64,000 bases of DNA from Microbacterium gorillae (GTDB taxonomy: Bacteria; Actinomycetota; Actinomycetes; Actinomycetales; Microbacteriaceae): positions 109,761 to 173,760 of the forward strand of contig NZ_LN648870.1 of assembly GCF_000826185.2 (NCBI RefSeq), in the 5' to 3' direction. The translations under genes were made by a program, and so were the position numbers. Below the pieces are notes generated by a model, which worked only from the letters and a program-made list of their open reading frames with translations, was not told where the DNA came from and ran no database searches. Shown in pieces: positions 10,917 through 20,812 of the stretch. Each line of letters opens with the position of its first letter. Position 1 is the stretch's first letter.

Positions 10917-10945
10917 TTGCGGTGGGCGAATCAGCATGGCAGAAT
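10917..10945 (+). promoter_or_regulatory. Putative promoter of the S10 ribosomal operon
   Basis: TTGCGG (10917-10922), a 17-bp spacer and CAGAAT (10940-10945) form a plausible sigma-70-type promoter about 300 bp before rpsJ. The rest of the upstream gap (10841-10916) shows no gene or other clear signal. Confidence 0.5.
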
Positions 10946-11247
10946 TGTCAGGTTCCACATTTCCGCGTGTTCGCGCGCCTACGGGTGCGCCACGGGGAAT
11001 CACTGCCAGGGCAGTGCACAGGCGGCGCGAGAGCGCAAGGTCCTGGGCCGCAGGCGGGAGAACCGCATCCGAATCCTCCACGCACGGCACGCCCGCGCGC
11101 GGACGACTCGGTCCGGATCCGTCCGGAATGACATCAGAACAGTGGTGCGCAACACGTGACCATCAGTCGCGTGGAAGTGCCAGAGGCGCGAACAGCGCCC
11201 CGTGCGTCCAATGCCCGTGAGGTAAGACGCGGAAAGTGAGAAGAAAG
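10946..11247 (+). other. Long 5' leader of the rpsJ operon
   Basis: About 300 nt with no convincing open frame between the putative promoter and rpsJ. It contains a short inverted repeat CACTGCC/GGCAGTG at 11001-11016 and ends in the purine-rich stretch GTGAGAAGAAAG before the rpsJ ATG. A structured or regulatory leader is possible but not shown. Confidence 0.35.
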
Positions 11248-11556
11248 ATGGCGGGACAGAAGATCCGCATCCGACTGAAGTCGTATGACCACGAGGTCAT
11301 CGACTCGTCGGCGCGCAAGATCGTCGACACCGTGACCCGGGCGGGCGCAACCGTCGTGGGCCCGGTGCCACTTCCGACTGAGAAGAACGTGGTGGCGGTC
11401 ATCCGCTCGCCGCACAAGTACAAGGACAGCCGCGAGCACTTCGAGATGCGCACCCACAAGCGCCTCATCGACATCATCGACCCGACGCCCAAGGCCGTCG
11501 ACTCGCTGATGCGCCTCGACCTGCCCGCCGATGTCAACATCGAGATCAAGCTGTAA
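11248..11556 (+). CDS. rpsJ: 30S ribosomal protein S10
   Basis: A 102-residue protein of normal length, beginning [16 protein letters not shown], the conserved S10 start. It binds in the 30S head and in many bacteria also serves as the NusE antitermination partner. The ATG at 11248 is chosen over an in-frame ATG at 11236 because homologues start at this point and a purine-rich site (GTGAGAAGAAAG) precedes it. It is the first gene of an S10-type operon that continues through rplE. The upstream neighbourhood contains no str operon (rpsL, rpsG, fusA, tuf). Confidence 0.98.
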   Translation: MAGQKIRIRLKSYDHEVIDSSARKIVDTVTRAGATVVGPVPLPTEKNVVAVIRSPHKYKDSREHFEMRTHKRLIDIIDPTPKAVDSLMRLDLPADVNIEIKL

Positions 11557-11570
11557 GGGCCGGGATCGAC

Positions 11571-12230
11571 ATGACTGATATCAACACGAAGGTTTCCAAG
11601 GGCCTGCTCGGCACCAAGCTGGGCATGACCCAGGTCTGGAACGAGTCCGGCAAGCTGATCCCCGTCACGGTGATCGAGCTCGCCCCGAACGTGGTCACCC
11701 AGGTCCGTTCGGCGGAGCGCGACGGCTACAACGCCGTTCAGATCGCCGCCGGTCAGATCGACCCGCGCAAGGTGAACCAGCCCGCAACCGGTCACTTCGA
11801 GGCTGCCGGCGTCACGCCGCGTCGCCACGTGACCGAGATCCGCACCGCGGACGCCGCTGACTACACCCTCGGCCAGGAGCTGACGGTGGACGGCACGTTC
11901 GAGGCCGGCCAGCTGGTCGACGTCGTCGGCACCAGCAAGGGCAAGGGCACCGCCGGTGTCATGAAGCGCCACAACTTCAAGGGTGTGTCCGCTTCGCACG
12001 GTTCGCACCGCAACCACCGCAAGCCCGGTTCCATCGGTGCTTCCGCGACCCCGTCGCGTGTCTTCAAGGGCATGCGCATGGCCGGTCGGATGGGTGGCGA
12101 GCGTGTGACCGTTCTCAACCTCACGGTGCACGCCGTCGACGCCGAGAAGGGTCTGCTGCTCGTCAAGGGCGCCGTCCCCGGTGCCCGCGGCCGCGTCGTG
12201 TACGTCCGCAACGCAGTGAAGGGTGCCTGA
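11571..12230 (+). CDS. rplC: 50S ribosomal protein L3
   Basis: A 219-residue protein starting 14 nt after rps[14 protein letters not shown] at the N terminus and the [16 protein letters not shown] loop are diagnostic of L3; the loop reaches toward the peptidyl-transferase centre of the 50S subunit. [17 protein letters not shown] matches the conserved region that is N5-methylated on Gln in some bacteria. Length is typical. It is second in the S10 operon. Confidence 0.98.
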   Translation: MTDINTKVSKGLLGTKLGMTQVWNESGKLIPVTVIELAPNVVTQVRSAERDGYNAVQIAAGQIDPRKVNQPATGHFEAAGVTPRRHVTEIRTADAADYTLGQELTVDGTFEAGQLVDVVGTSKGKGTAGVMKRHNFKGVSASHGSHRNHRKPGSIGASATPSRVFKGMRMAGRMGGERVTVLNLTVHAVDAEKGLLLVKGAVPGARGRVVYVRNAVKGA

Positions 12231-12235
12231 TCCTC

Positions 12236-12892
12236 ATGGCTGACTCCACGCTCAAGCTCGACGTTCAGGGTGCTGCAGGCAAGAAGGCCGGCTCGGTCGA
12301 CCTGCCCGCAGAGCTCTTCGACGTCAAGACCAACGTCCCGCTGATCCACCAGGTGGTCGTCGCGCAGCAGGCTGCCGCGCGTCAGGGCACCCACTCGACC
12401 AAGCGTCGTGGTGAGGTCTCCGGTGCCGGCCGCAAGCCCTTCAAGCAGAAGGGCACGGGTAACGCCCGTCAGGGCTCGATCCGCGCGCCGCACATGACCG
12501 GTGGTGGCATCGTCCACGGACCGAAGCCGCGCGACTACTCGCAGCGCACCCCCAAGAAGATGATCGCCGCCGCCCTGCTGGGTGCGCTGAGCGACCGTGT
12601 TCGTGGCGAGCGTCTGCACGTCGTCGACTCCTTCGGCATCGAGGGTGCTCCCTCGACCAAGAAGGCCGCCGCGGTTCTCGCCTCGTTCCCGGGTAAGAAC
12701 ACGCTCGTCGTGCTCACCCGTGACGACGAGGTCAGCGCCCTGTCGGTTCGCAACCTGTCGAACCTGCACGCGCTGTACTTCGACCAGCTCAACGCTTACG
12801 ACGTGCTCGTCTCCGACGACATCGTCTTCACCAAGGCCGCCTTCGACGCGTTCGTCGCAGCGAAGACCGGCGCTGAGGAGGTCTCGGCATGA
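12236..12892 (+). CDS. rplD: 50S ribosomal protein L4
   Basis: A 218-residue protein 5 nt after rplC. The [20 protein letters not shown] region is the conserved extended loop that lines the polypeptide exit tunnel. In enterobacteria L4 also autoregulates the S10 operon; whether that holds here is unknown. It overlaps rplW by 4 nt (ATGA), indicating translational coupling. Confidence 0.98.
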   Translation: MADSTLKLDVQGAAGKKAGSVDLPAELFDVKTNVPLIHQVVVAQQAAARQGTHSTKRRGEVSGAGRKPFKQKGTGNARQGSIRAPHMTGGGIVHGPKPRDYSQRTPKKMIAAALLGALSDRVRGERLHVVDSFGIEGAPSTKKAAAVLASFPGKNTLVVLTRDDEVSALSVRNLSNLHALYFDQLNAYDVLVSDDIVFTKAAFDAFVAAKTGAEEVSA

Positions 12893-13188
12893 CCGCGATC
12901 AACAAGGACCCGCGCGACGTCATCTTCAAGCCGGTCGTCTCTGAGAAGAGCTACGGCCTGATCGACGAGGGCAAGTACACCTTCGAGGTGGACCCCCGTG
13001 CGTCCAAGACCGAGATCAAGCTCGCCATCGAGAAGATCTTCGATGTCAAGGTCGCGTCGGTCAACACGCTCAACCGCGTCGGCAAGTCCCGTCGCACCCG
13101 CTTCGGCACGGGCAAGCGCAAGGACATCAAGCGCGCCATCGTGACCCTGAAGTCCGGCACCATCGACATCTTCACGGCTGTCGGCTGA
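12889..13188 (+). CDS. rplW: 50S ribosomal protein L23
   Basis: A 99-residue protein of standard length that docks trigger factor and SRP at the tunnel exit. [17 protein letters not shown] is the conserved N-terminal region, and [18 protein letters not shown] the rRNA-binding loop. The start overlaps the rplD stop as ATGA. A 21-nt gap follows before rplB. Confidence 0.97.
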   Translation: MTAINKDPRDVIFKPVVSEKSYGLIDEGKYTFEVDPRASKTEIKLAIEKIFDVKVASVNTLNRVGKSRRTRFGTGKRKDIKRAIVTLKSGTIDIFTAVG

Positions 13189-13209
13189 GGACCGGAGGAG
13201 TAGAGAAAC

Positions 13210-14049
13210 ATGGCTATTCGCAAGTACAAGCCCACGACCCCGGGTCGCCGCGGTTCGTCGGTGGCGGACTTCGCTGAGATCACCCGATCGACGCCGGAGA
13301 AGTCGCTGCTGCGTCCGCTGTCCAAGACCGGTGGTCGTAACAACCAGGGCCGCATCACGACCCGTCACATCGGTGGTGGCCACAAGCGCCAGTACCGCGT
13401 CATCGACTTCCGTCGCAATGACAAGGACGGCGTGGACGCCAAGGTCGCTCACATCGAGTACGACCCCAACCGCACCGCGCGCATCGCGCTCCTGCACTAC
13501 GTGGACGGCACCAAGCGCTACATCCTGGCGCCGAACAAGATCAAGCAGGGCGACGTCATCGAGTCGGGTGCCTCGGCTGACATCAAGCCGGGCAACAACC
13601 TGCCGCTGAAGAACATCCCGACCGGTACGGTCATCCACGCCATCGAGCTCCGTCCCGGTGGCGGCGCGAAGATCGCACGTTCGGCCGGTGTCTCGGTTCG
13701 CCTCGTCGCCAAGGACGGCCCCTACGCCCAGCTGCGTATGCCCTCCGGTGAGATCCGCAACGTCGACGTCCGCTGCCGCGCGACGATCGGCGAGGTCGGC
13801 AACGCCGAGCAGTCGAACATCAACTGGGGTAAGGCCGGCCGCATGCGCTGGAAGGGCGTCCGCCCGACCGTGCGTGGTGTCGCCATGAACCCGGTCGACC
13901 ACCCGCACGGTGGTGGCGAGGGCAAGACCTCCGGTGGCCGCAACCCTGTCTCCCCGTGGGGACAGAAGGAAGGCCGTACGCGTCACGCCAACAAGGAAAG
14001 TGACAAGTACATCGTCCGTCGCCGCAACGCCGGTAAGAAGCGCAAGTAG
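13210..14049 (+). CDS. rplB: 50S ribosomal protein L2
   Basis: A 279-residue protein essential for subunit association and peptidyl-transferase activity. [12 protein letters not shown], with the conserved functional His, is near residue 230, and the N terminus [15 protein letters not shown] is standard. A good Shine-Dalgarno GGAGGAG lies ~9 nt upstream of the ATG. Twelve nt separate it from rpsS. Confidence 0.98.
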   Translation: MAIRKYKPTTPGRRGSSVADFAEITRSTPEKSLLRPLSKTGGRNNQGRITTRHIGGGHKRQYRVIDFRRNDKDGVDAKVAHIEYDPNRTARIALLHYVDGTKRYILAPNKIKQGDVIESGASADIKPGNNLPLKNIPTGTVIHAIELRPGGGAKIARSAGVSVRLVAKDGPYAQLRMPSGEIRNVDVRCRATIGEVGNAEQSNINWGKAGRMRWKGVRPTVRGVAMNPVDHPHGGGEGKTSGGRNPVSPWGQKEGRTRHANKESDKYIVRRRNAGKKRK

Positions 14050-14060
14050 GAGTCAAGAAG

Positions 14061-14342
14061 ATGCCACGCAGTCTGAAGAAGGGCCCCTTCGTCGACGAGC
14101 ACCTGCTTCGCAAGGTTGTCTCGCAGAACGAGGCGGGAACGAAGAACGTCATCAAGACGTGGTCGCGCCGGTCGATGATCGTCCCCAACATGCTGGGACA
14201 CACCATCGCCGTGCACGACGGCCGCAAGCACATCCCGGTGTTCGTCACCGAGTCGATGGTCGGCCACAAGCTGGGCGAGTTCGCGCCCACCCGCACCTTC
14301 CGCGGTCACGTGAAGGACGACAAGAAGGGCCGTCGCCGCTAA
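14061..14342 (+). CDS. rpsS: 30S ribosomal protein S19
   Basis: A 93-residue protein of the 30S head that contacts the A-site finger region. [15 protein letters not shown] and [20 protein letters not shown] are the diagnostic motifs. An AGGAGTCAAGAAG site precedes the ATG. Normal size, fourth-to-fifth position of a canonical S10 operon. Confidence 0.98.
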   Translation: MPRSLKKGPFVDEHLLRKVVSQNEAGTKNVIKTWSRRSMIVPNMLGHTIAVHDGRKHIPVFVTESMVGHKLGEFAPTRTFRGHVKDDKKGRRR

Positions 14343-14364
14343 GGCGACAGAGGAGGAGAGAGAA

Positions 14365-14763
14365 ATGGTGGAGGCAATCGCACGTGTGCGACACATCCGC
14401 GTGACCCCTCAGAAGGCTCGTCGTGTCGTTGCACTGATCAAGGGCAAGCAGGCCGAGGAGGCGCTGGCGATCCTGAAGTTCGCAGCGCAGTCCGCTTCTG
14501 AGCCGATCTACAAGCTCGTCGCGTCGGCCATGGCCAACGCACGAGTCACCGCTGACAAGAACGGTGAGTACCTGGACGAGCGCGACCTGTACGTGTCCAA
14601 CGCGTACGTCGACGAGGGCACGACGCTCAAGCGTTTCCAGCCCCGCGCCCAGGGCCGTGCTTTCCAGATCAAGAAGCGCATGAGCCACATCACGGTCGTG
14701 CTCTCGACGCCGGAGGCCGCTGACACGGCTGCCGGTGGCAACAGCAAGAAGGCGAGCAAGTAA
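14365..14763 (+). CDS. rplV: 50S ribosomal protein L22
   Basis: A 132-residue protein whose long beta-hairpin lines the exit tunnel; changes there confer macrolide resistance in other bacteria. [17 protein letters not shown] and the C-terminal [16 protein letters not shown] are conserved. A short Ser/Lys tail (GGNSKKASK) is added at the C terminus. A strong GAGGAGGAG Shine-Dalgarno is upstream, and the stop overlaps the rpsC start (TAATG). Confidence 0.97.
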   Translation: MVEAIARVRHIRVTPQKARRVVALIKGKQAEEALAILKFAAQSASEPIYKLVASAMANARVTADKNGEYLDERDLYVSNAYVDEGTTLKRFQPRAQGRAFQIKKRMSHITVVLSTPEAADTAAGGNSKKASK

Positions 14764-15530
14764 TGGGACAGAAAGTAAACCCGTACGGCTTCCGCCTCGG
14801 CATCACGACGGACCACGTGTCGCGTTGGTTCTCGGACTCGACGAAGCCGGGTCAGCGTTACGCCGACTACGTCGCCGAGGACATCCGCATCCGCAAGCTG
14901 CTGCAGAAGCAGCTTGACCGCGCGGGAGTCAGCAACATCGAGATCGAGCGCACGCGTGACCGCGTTCGCGTCGACATCCACACCGCACGTCCGGGCATCG
15001 TCATCGGTCGTCGTGGTGCGGAGGCCGAGCGCATCCGCGCCGACCTCGAGAAGCTCACCGGCAAGCAGATCCAGCTGAACATCCTCGAGGTGCGCAACCC
15101 CGAGGCCGACGCTCAGCTGGTCGCGCAGGGCATCGCCGAGCAGCTTTCCGCACGTGTGGCTTACCGCCGCGCGATGCGCAAGGGCCTGCAGGGCGCCCAG
15201 CGTGCCGGTGCCAAGGGCATCCGCATCCAGGTCTCCGGCCGCCTCGGCGGCGCCGAGATGAGCCGGTCGGACTTCTACCGCGAGGGTCGTGTGCCGCTGC
15301 ACACGCTGCGGGCGAACATCGACTACGGCTTCTACGAGGCCAAGACCACCTTCGGCCGCATCGGCGTGAAGGTCTGGATCTACAAGGGCGACCTGACCAA
15401 CAAGGAACTCGCACGCGAGCAGGCCAACGCGCCGAAGGCTCGTCGTGACGACCGTGGCGACCGTCGTCGTGGACCGCGCAACAACAACGCGCAGAACGAC
15501 GCACCGGTCGCGGAAGGAGCTTCGGCGTAA
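14763..15530 (+). CDS. rpsC: 30S ribosomal protein S3
   Basis: A 255-residue protein forming the mRNA entry gate. [18 protein letters not shown] is the conserved start, the KH-type domain is around residues 40-110 ([15 protein letters not shown]), and the C-terminal domain has [21 protein letters not shown] low-complexity charged tail follows ([16 protein letters not shown]). One-base overlaps join it to rplV and rplP. Confidence 0.98.
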   Translation: MGQKVNPYGFRLGITTDHVSRWFSDSTKPGQRYADYVAEDIRIRKLLQKQLDRAGVSNIEIERTRDRVRVDIHTARPGIVIGRRGAEAERIRADLEKLTGKQIQLNILEVRNPEADAQLVAQGIAEQLSARVAYRRAMRKGLQGAQRAGAKGIRIQVSGRLGGAEMSRSDFYREGRVPLHTLRANIDYGFYEAKTTFGRIGVKVWIYKGDLTNKELAREQANAPKARRDDRGDRRRGPRNNNAQNDAPVAEGASA

Positions 15531-15949
15531 TGCTCATCCCCCGCAAGGTCAAGTACCGCAAGCAGCACCACCCGGGCCGCACGGGCCAGGCCACCGGTGG
15601 CACCAAGGTGTCGTTCGGTGAGTTCGGCATCCAGGCGCTCACCCCGGCTTATGTGACCAACCGTCAGATCGAGGCAGCTCGTATCGCCATGACGCGTCAC
15701 ATCAAGCGTGGCGGAAAGGTGTGGATCAACATCTACCCCGACCGTCCGCTGACCAAGAAGCCGGCCGAAACCCGCATGGGTTCCGGTAAGGGTTCGCCCG
15801 AGTGGTGGGTCGCCAACGTCAAGCCGGGTCGCGTCCTCTTCGAGGTCGCGGGTGTCGACGAGCAGCTCGCTCGCGAGGCACTCACCCGTGCCATCCACAA
15901 GCTGCCGCTGAAGGCACGCATCATCAAGCGCGAGGAAGGCGACGCATAA
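15530..15949 (+). CDS. rplP: 50S ribosomal protein L16
   Basis: A 139-residue protein located by the A site of the 50S subunit. [17 protein letters not shown] and [20 protein letters not shown] match the family throughout, and [17 protein letters not shown] is the conserved loop. Normal length. One-base stop/start overlaps with rpsC upstream and rpmC downstream indicate coupled translation. Confidence 0.98.
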   Translation: MLIPRKVKYRKQHHPGRTGQATGGTKVSFGEFGIQALTPAYVTNRQIEAARIAMTRHIKRGGKVWINIYPDRPLTKKPAETRMGSGKGSPEWWVANVKPGRVLFEVAGVDEQLAREALTRAIHKLPLKARIIKREEGDA

Positions 15950-16260
15950 TGGCGATCGGCACCAAGCAGCTCGCCACGAGCGAGCTCGACACGTTCGAAG
16001 ACCAGCGACTCCTCGAGGAGGTCCGCAAGGCCAAGGAGGAGCTGTTCAACCTGCGCTTCCAGTCGGCCACCGGCCAGCTCGAGAGCCACGGCCGCATCCG
16101 TGCGGTCAAGCGCGACATCGCGCGCCTGTACACCGTGATCCGTGAGCGCGAGCTCGGAATCCGCGCCACGCCGGCCGTCGTCGAAGCCCCCGCAAAGGCT
16201 AAGAAGGCGTCCAAGGCGAAGAAGGCTGAGGCCGAGGCGCCGAAGGAGGAGGCCGAGTAA
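15949..16260 (+). CDS. rpmC: 50S ribosomal protein L29 with an extended C terminus
   Basis: A 103-residue protein; L29 is usually 62-70. The coiled core ([20 protein letters not shown], then [18 protein letters not shown]) occupies residues ~20-70. The last ~35 residues are an Ala/Lys/Glu-rich tail ([17 protein letters not shown]) that is probably disordered. The ATG at 15949 shares a base with the rplP stop. L29 sits beside L23 at the tunnel exit, so the tail may protrude near emerging chains. Confidence 0.95.
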   Translation: MAIGTKQLATSELDTFEDQRLLEEVRKAKEELFNLRFQSATGQLESHGRIRAVKRDIARLYTVIRERELGIRATPAVVEAPAKAKKASKAKKAEAEAPKEEAE

Positions 16261-16547
16261 TGGCTGACAAGAAGGCTGAGACGGCCGAGACCGTCGTTCG
16301 CGCCTACCGCAAGGAGCGTCGTGGCTACGTCGTCTCCGACAAGATGGACAAGACCATCGTCGTCGAGGTCGAAGAGCGCGTGAAGCACCCGCTGTACGGC
16401 AAGGTCATCCGCCAGACCACCAAGGTCAAGGCGCACGACGAGACGAACAGCGCCGGCATCGGCGACCTGGTCCTGATCAACGAGACCCGTCCGCTGAGCG
16501 CCACCAAGCGCTGGCGCCTGGTCGAGATCCTCGAGAAGGCCAAGTAA
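16260..16547 (+). CDS. rpsQ: 30S ribosomal protein S17
   Basis: A 95-residue OB-fold protein binding 16S rRNA in the body of the 30[21 protein letters not shown] and the [17 protein letters not shown] region are diagnostic. A short acidic N-terminal extension precedes the core. It overlaps rpmC by one base; a 35-nt gap with a small GCCC/GGGC hairpin follows before rplN. Confidence 0.97.
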   Translation: MADKKAETAETVVRAYRKERRGYVVSDKMDKTIVVEVEERVKHPLYGKVIRQTTKVKAHDETNSAGIGDLVLINETRPLSATKRWRLVEILEKAK

Positions 16548-16582
16548 GCCCTCGGGCTTGCTTGGAATCCAAGGAGTAAGAA

Positions 16583-16951
16583 GTGATTCAGACTGAATCC
16601 CGCCTCAAGGTCGCCGACAACACCGGCGCCAAGGAGCTGCTCACGATCCGCGTTCTCGGTGGCTCCAGCCGCCGGTACGCCGGTCTGGGCGATGTCATCG
16701 TGGCTACGGTCAAGGACGCGATCCCGGGCGGAAACGTGAAGAAGGGCGATGTGGTCAAGGCCGTCATCGTTCGCACGAAGAAGCAGACGCGCCGTCAGGA
16801 CGGCTCGTACATCAAGTTCGACGAGAACGCCGCCGTCATCCTGAAGAGCGACGGGGAGCCCCGCGGCACCCGTATCTTCGGTCCGGTCGGCCGTGAGCTT
16901 CGTGACAAGAAGTTCATGAAGATCGTCTCCCTGGCACCGGAGGTCATCTGA
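16583..16951 (+). CDS. rplN: 50S ribosomal protein L14
   Basis: A 122-residue protein of standard length beginning [19 protein letters not shown], the invariant L14 start. It forms inter-subunit bridges. The start is GTG, with AAGGAG 8 nt upstream. [14 protein letters not shown] is the conserved C-terminal segment. It leads the second half of the operon, with rplX following after 2 nt. Confidence 0.98.
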   Translation: MIQTESRLKVADNTGAKELLTIRVLGGSSRRYAGLGDVIVATVKDAIPGGNVKKGDVVKAVIVRTKKQTRRQDGSYIKFDENAAVILKSDGEPRGTRIFGPVGRELRDKKFMKIVSLAPEVI

Positions 16952-16953
16952 TC

Positions 16954-17313
16954 ATGGCGAAGATCAAGAAGGGTGACCTGGTTCAGGTCATCACCGGTCG
17001 CAAGCAGGACAAGGGCGGCGACCGTGGCAAGCAGGGCAAGGTCCTCTCGGTCAACCCCGAGACGAACCGCGTCGTGGTGGAGGGTGTGAACTACACCACC
17101 CGTCACACGAAGGTCGGACAGTCCCAGCGCGGCACCAAGACGGGCGGCATCGAGACCATCGAGGCCCCCATCCACATCTCGAACGTCGCACTCGTCGACC
17201 CCTCGACCAAGAAGACCACCAAGGTGGGCTACCGCGTCGAGGAGCAGGCCAAGGACGGCGTCAAGCGCACCGTTCGCGTGCGCGTCGCGAAGAAGAGCGG
17301 TAAGGACCTCTGA
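16954..17313 (+). CDS. rplX: 50S ribosomal protein L24
   Basis: A 119-residue KOW-domain protein that starts 50S assembly. [19 protein letters not shown] carries the KOW motif, and [13 protein letters not shown] the following conserved stretch. The stop overlaps the rplE start (TGATG). Confidence 0.97.
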   Translation: MAKIKKGDLVQVITGRKQDKGGDRGKQGKVLSVNPETNRVVVEGVNYTTRHTKVGQSQRGTKTGGIETIEAPIHISNVALVDPSTKKTTKVGYRVEEQAKDGVKRTVRVRVAKKSGKDL

Positions 17314-17903
17314 TGGCAACCAACGACGCCGCGGTGGCTGGCAAGATCCAGCCGCGCCTGAAGGCGAAGTACAAGAGCGAGATCGCGCCGGCACTCCAGA
17401 AGGAGTTCGGTTACGAGAACGTCATGCAGATCCCCGGTCTGGTCAAGATCGTGGTGAACACCGGTGTCGGCGAGGCTGCTCGCGACTCCAAGGTGATCGA
17501 GGGTGCGGTCGCAGACCTCACCGCGATCACCGGCCAGAAGCCGATCGTCACGAAGGCCCGCAAGTCCATCGCGCAGTTCAAGCTGCGTGAGGGCCAGGCC
17601 ATCGGCGCGCACGTCACCCTCCGTGGCGACCGCGCGTGGGAGTTCATGGACCGCCTGGTCTCCCTGGCGCTGCCCCGCATCCGCGACTTCCGCGGTCTGT
17701 CGGGTGAGCAGTTCGACGGCAACGGCAACTACACGTTCGGTCTGCAGGAGCAGTCGGTCTTCCACGAGATCGACCAGGACAAGATCGATCGCGTTCGCGG
17801 TTTCGACATCACCGTCGTCACCACCGCGAAGACGGACGACGAGGGACGCGCGCTGCTGAAGCAGCTGGGCTTCCCGTTCAAGTCGACGGACGCTCAGGCG
17901 TAA
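17313..17903 (+). CDS. rplE: 50S ribosomal protein L5
   Basis: A 196-residue protein (family ~180) that binds 5S rRNA and contacts P-site t[43 protein letters not shown] and [21 protein letters not shown] are the conserved blocks. A ~15-residue N-terminal extension is present. It is the last gene before a hairpin and a new promoter. In the textbook spc order rpsN (S14) would follow, but it is absent here. Confidence 0.98.
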   Translation: MATNDAAVAGKIQPRLKAKYKSEIAPALQKEFGYENVMQIPGLVKIVVNTGVGEAARDSKVIEGAVADLTAITGQKPIVTKARKSIAQFKLREGQAIGAHVTLRGDRAWEFMDRLVSLALPRIRDFRGLSGEQFDGNGNYTFGLQEQSVFHEIDQDKIDRVRGFDITVVTTAKTDDEGRALLKQLGFPFKSTDAQA

Positions 17904-17940
17904 GTCGGGCTGAACGCCCCACCGAGGGCATTTCCGCTCT

Positions 17941-17976
17941 GCCGATTCCCTGCGTTTAGACACGCAGGGAATCGGC
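17941..17976 (+). terminator. Hairpin between rplE and rpsH
   Basis: A 15-bp inverted repeat (GCCGATTCCCTGCGT pairing with its complement, 6-nt loop) in the gap where rpsN is normally found. There is no long T run, so it may terminate partially or stabilise the upstream mRNA end. Confidence 0.65.
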
Positions 17977-17997
17977 ATGAGAGGATAGACCCTTGGT
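17957..17997 (+). promoter_or_regulatory. Putative rpsH operon promoter with CCTTGGT initial motif
   Basis: TAGACA (17957-17962), an 18-bp spacer and GAGGAT (17981-17986), then 4 nt and CCTTGGT (17991-17997). The same -10/4-nt/CYTTGGT arrangement precedes infA and rplM. Confidence 0.45.
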
Positions 17998-18063
17998 ATC
18001 TCCACCACAGGTCGGCTCGCGCGTAACGCGGCGTCGAAACCTGGTGAACGAAGGAAAAAACAC

Positions 18064-18462
18064 ATGACAATGACAGACCCGGTCGCAGATCTGCTGACCC
18101 GTCTGCGCAACGCGAACTCGGCGCACCACGATTCCGTGACCCTGCCGTCGAGCAAGCTCAAGACGCACATCGCCGAGATCCTCCAGAAGGAGGGCTACAT
18201 CGCCGGTTGGGACGTCGCCGACGCTCGCGTGGGCAAGAACCTGACCATCTCGCTGAAGTACGGCCCCAACCGTGAGCGTTCGATCTCGGGCATCAAGCGC
18301 GTGTCGAAGCCCGGTCTGCGCGTTTACGCGAAGTCGACCGAGCTGCCCTCGGTCCTCGGCGGCCTCGGCATCGCCATCCTGTCCACCTCCTCCGGTCTGC
18401 TGACTGACCGTGAGGCCGAGACGAAGGGCGTGGGTGGGGAAGTCCTCGCCTACGTGTGGTGA
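18064..18462 (+). CDS. rpsH: 30S ribosomal protein S8
   Basis: A 132-residue protein of standard length. [20 protein letters not shown] and [20 protein letters not shown] are the diagnostic ends. S8 organises the central domain of 16S rRNA and represses the spc operon in E. coli. An AACGAAGGAAAAAACAC leader with AAGGAA precedes the ATG. It is the first gene after the rplE-rpsH gap and leads rplF-rplR-rpsE-rpmD-rplO. Confidence 0.98.
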   Translation: MTMTDPVADLLTRLRNANSAHHDSVTLPSSKLKTHIAEILQKEGYIAGWDVADARVGKNLTISLKYGPNRERSISGIKRVSKPGLRVYAKSTELPSVLGGLGIAILSTSSGLLTDREAETKGVGGEVLAYVW

Positions 18463-18468
18463 TCACCT

Positions 18469-19005
18469 ATGTCACGCATCGGTCGTCTTCCCATTAGCAT
18501 CCCCTCCGCTGTCACCGTTTCGGTCGACGGCAACGAGGTGGCCGTCAAGGGCCCGAAGGGTGAGCTGACGCTCGCCGTCGCCAGCCCGATCGAGGTCAAG
18601 GTCGAGGAGGGCCAGGTTCTGGTCACCCGTCCCGACGACGAGCGCGAGTCGCGTTCGCTGCACGGCCTGACCCGCACGCTGATCAATAACAACATCATCG
18701 GTGTCACCGAGGGCTACTCCAAGGGCCTCGAGGTCGTCGGTACCGGTTACCGCGTGCAGCAGAAGGGCGGCTCGATCGAGTTCGCTCTGGGCTTCTCGCA
18801 CCCCGTTCTGGTGGACCCGCCCGCGGGCATCACCTTCACGGTCGAGGGCACGAACAAGGTCACCGTCGCCGGCATCGACAAGCAGGCCGTCGGTGAGGCT
18901 GCCGCGAACATTCGCAAGATCAAGAAGCCGGAGCCGTACAAGGGCAAGGGCATCCGCTACGCCGGCGAGATCGTGCGTCGCAAGGCCGGAAAGGCTGGTA
19001 AGTAA
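18469..19005 (+). CDS. rplF: 50S ribosomal protein L6
   Basis: A 178-residue protein with two related alpha/beta domains. [16 protein letters not shown] starts the first; [17 protein letters not shown] and [20 protein letters not shown] mark the second, which contacts 23S rRNA near the sarcin-ricin loop. Normal length, 6 nt after rpsH and 2 nt before rplR. Confidence 0.98.
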   Translation: MSRIGRLPISIPSAVTVSVDGNEVAVKGPKGELTLAVASPIEVKVEEGQVLVTRPDDERESRSLHGLTRTLINNNIIGVTEGYSKGLEVVGTGYRVQQKGGSIEFALGFSHPVLVDPPAGITFTVEGTNKVTVAGIDKQAVGEAAANIRKIKKPEPYKGKGIRYAGEIVRRKAGKAGK

Positions 19006-19007
19006 TC

Positions 19008-19367
19008 ATGGCTGTGAAGTCGAAGTCCGCAGCGCGGTCGCGTCGTCACGCTCGCCTGCGCAAGCGCATCGTCGGCACCGCCGAGCGGCCGCGCCTGGTC
19101 GTGACCCGCTCCGCGCGTCACGTCTTCGTCCAGATCGTGGACGACAGCAAGGGCCACACGCTGGCTTCCGCCTCGACGCTCGAGGCCGACCTGCGTGGTG
19201 CCAACGATGACAAGACCGCCAAGGCCCGCAAGGTCGGCGAGCTCATCGCCGAGCGCGGCAAGGCCGCCGGCGTCACCGAGGTCGTCTTCGACCGCGGTGG
19301 TAACCGCTACGCCGGTCGCGTCGCCGCGATCGCCGATGGCGCCCGCGAAGGAGGGTTGAGCCTGTGA
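19008..19367 (+). CDS. rplR: 50S ribosomal protein L18
   Basis: A 119-residue 5S rRNA-binding protein. [18 protein letters not shown] and [20 protein letters not shown] are the conserved segments. It overlaps rpsE by 4 nt. Standard length and operon position. Confidence 0.97.
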   Translation: MAVKSKSAARSRRHARLRKRIVGTAERPRLVVTRSARHVFVQIVDDSKGHTLASASTLEADLRGANDDKTAKARKVGELIAERGKAAGVTEVVFDRGGNRYAGRVAAIADGAREGGLSL

Positions 19368-20056
19368 GCGACAACAAGGAGAACGCAGTGTCCGAAACTG
19401 CTGCGGCAGAGACCACCGCGGCTGCGACCACGGAGCGCGAGCCCCGTGAAGCACGTCGTGGCGGCCGTGAGCGCAACCAGACCCGCGGTGACCGCGGTTC
19501 GCGTGACCGTTCGGAGAGCCAGTTCCTCGAGCGCGTCGTGACCATCAACCGCGTGTCGAAGGTCGTCAAGGGTGGCCGTCGCTTCAGCTTCACGGCGCTC
19601 GTCGTCGTGGGTGACGGCAACGGTCTCGTGGGTGTCGGTTACGGCAAGGCCCGCGAGGTCCCGCTGGCGATCTCGAAGGGTGTCGAGGAGGCGAAGCGCA
19701 ACTTCTTCCGCGTTCCCCGCATCCTCAAGACGATCCCGCACCCGGTGCAGGGCGAGGCCGCTGCCGGTGTCGTGCTGCTGCGTCCGGCTGCTGCCGGTAC
19801 CGGTGTCATCGCCGGTGGTCCGGTCCGCGCCGTGCTCGAGTGCGCCGGTATCCACGATGTGCTCTCGAAGTCCCTCGGTTCGTCGAACACGATCAACATC
19901 GTGCACGCGACCGTGGCGGCTCTGAAGCAGCTCGAGGAGCCGCGTGCGGTCGCCGCTCGCCGTGGCCTGGACTACGACCAGGTCGCGCCCGCGAAGATCC
20001 TGAAGGCAGAGGCTCAGGCCGCTGCTGACGCTGCTGCTGCGAAGGTGGGTGCCTGA
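19364..20056 (+). CDS. rpsE: 30S ribosomal protein S5 with an N-terminal extension
   Basis: A 230-residue protein; the E. coli form is ~167. An extra ~50-residue N-terminal segment rich in Ala, Thr, Glu and Arg ([20 protein letters not shown]) precedes the canonical S5 start ([20 protein letters not shown]). S5 helps mRNA unwinding at the entry tunnel and translational accuracy. The GTG start at 19364 overlaps the rplR stop and has GGAGGG upstream. A GTG at 19388 would remove only part of the extension. Confidence 0.96.
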   Translation: MSDNKENAVSETAAAETTAAATTEREPREARRGGRERNQTRGDRGSRDRSESQFLERVVTINRVSKVVKGGRRFSFTALVVVGDGNGLVGVGYGKAREVPLAISKGVEEAKRNFFRVPRILKTIPHPVQGEAAAGVVLLRPAAAGTGVIAGGPVRAVLECAGIHDVLSKSLGSSNTINIVHATVAALKQLEEPRAVAARRGLDYDQVAPAKILKAEAQAAADAAAAKVGA

Positions 20057-20241
20057 TGGCCGCTCGCCTGCAGATCACGCAGATCAAGTCCAAGGTGTCG
20101 GAGAAGCAGAACCAGCGCGACACGCTGCGTTCGCTGGGCCTGAAGCGCATCGGCGCTTCGGTCGTCCGTCCGGATGACGCGCAGACGCGCGGTTACATCA
20201 AGACGGTCGCACACCTCGTCAAGGTTGAGGAGATCGACTGA
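20056..20241 (+). CDS. rpmD: 50S ribosomal protein L30
   Basis: A 61-residue protein of standard size. [20 protein letters not shown] and [20 protein letters not shown] match the L30 fold. One-base overlaps with rpsE upstream and rplO downstream. Confidence 0.97.
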   Translation: MAARLQITQIKSKVSEKQNQRDTLRSLGLKRIGASVVRPDDAQTRGYIKTVAHLVKVEEID

Positions 20242-20792
20242 TGGCCGAGAAGAAGGAAGCCGTCGAGACGGCTGAAGCTCCCGCCAAGAAGGCTCCGGCG
20301 CGCAAGCCGGCTGCCAAGAAGACGGCCGCCAAGGCCGAGGCTCCGGCCTCGCGCCCCGGTGTGCTGAAGGTTCACCACCTGCGTCCGGTCCCGGGTGCCC
20401 ACACTGCCAAGACCCGCGTCGGTCGTGGTGAGGGCTCCAAGGGTAAGACCGCGGGCCGCGGTACCAAGGGTACGAAGGCTCGCTACCAGGTCAAGATCGG
20501 TTTCGAGGGTGGGCAGATGCCGCTGCACATGCGCACCCCGAAGCTGCGCGGGTTCAAGAACCCGTTCCGCGTCGAGTACCAGGTCGTGAACCTGGACAAG
20601 CTCGCGGAGCTCTACCCGACCGGTGGCGACGTGACCGTCGCCGACCTGGTCGCCAAGGGCGCGGTTCGCAAGAACGAGAAGGTGAAGGTCCTCGGCAACG
20701 GCGACATCACCGTGAAGCTCACCGTTCAGGTGGACAAGGTCTCCTCCTCCGCACAGGAGAAGATCGTGGCCGCCGGTGGTTCGGTAGGCTAA
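20241..20792 (+). CDS. rplO: 50S ribosomal protein L15 with a Lys/Ala-rich N terminus
   Basis: A 183-residue protein; typical bacterial L15 is ~145. The first ~37 residues are a Pro/Ala/Lys tract ([20 protein letters not shown]) resembling histone H1-like tails, followed by the normal core ([20 protein letters not shown], then [20 protein letters not shown]). The tail is probably disordered and RNA-binding. It is last of the rpsH-rplO run; an 83-nt gap with a GC-rich hairpin separates it from secY. Confidence 0.96.
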   Translation: MAEKKEAVETAEAPAKKAPARKPAAKKTAAKAEAPASRPGVLKVHHLRPVPGAHTAKTRVGRGEGSKGKTAGRGTKGTKARYQVKIGFEGGQMPLHMRTPKLRGFKNPFRVEYQVVNLDKLAELYPTGGDVTVADLVAKGAVRKNEKVKVLGNGDITVKLTVQVDKVSSSAQEKIVAAGGSVG

Positions 20793-20812
20793 GGCTCACA
20801 CCTGAGCCGTGA

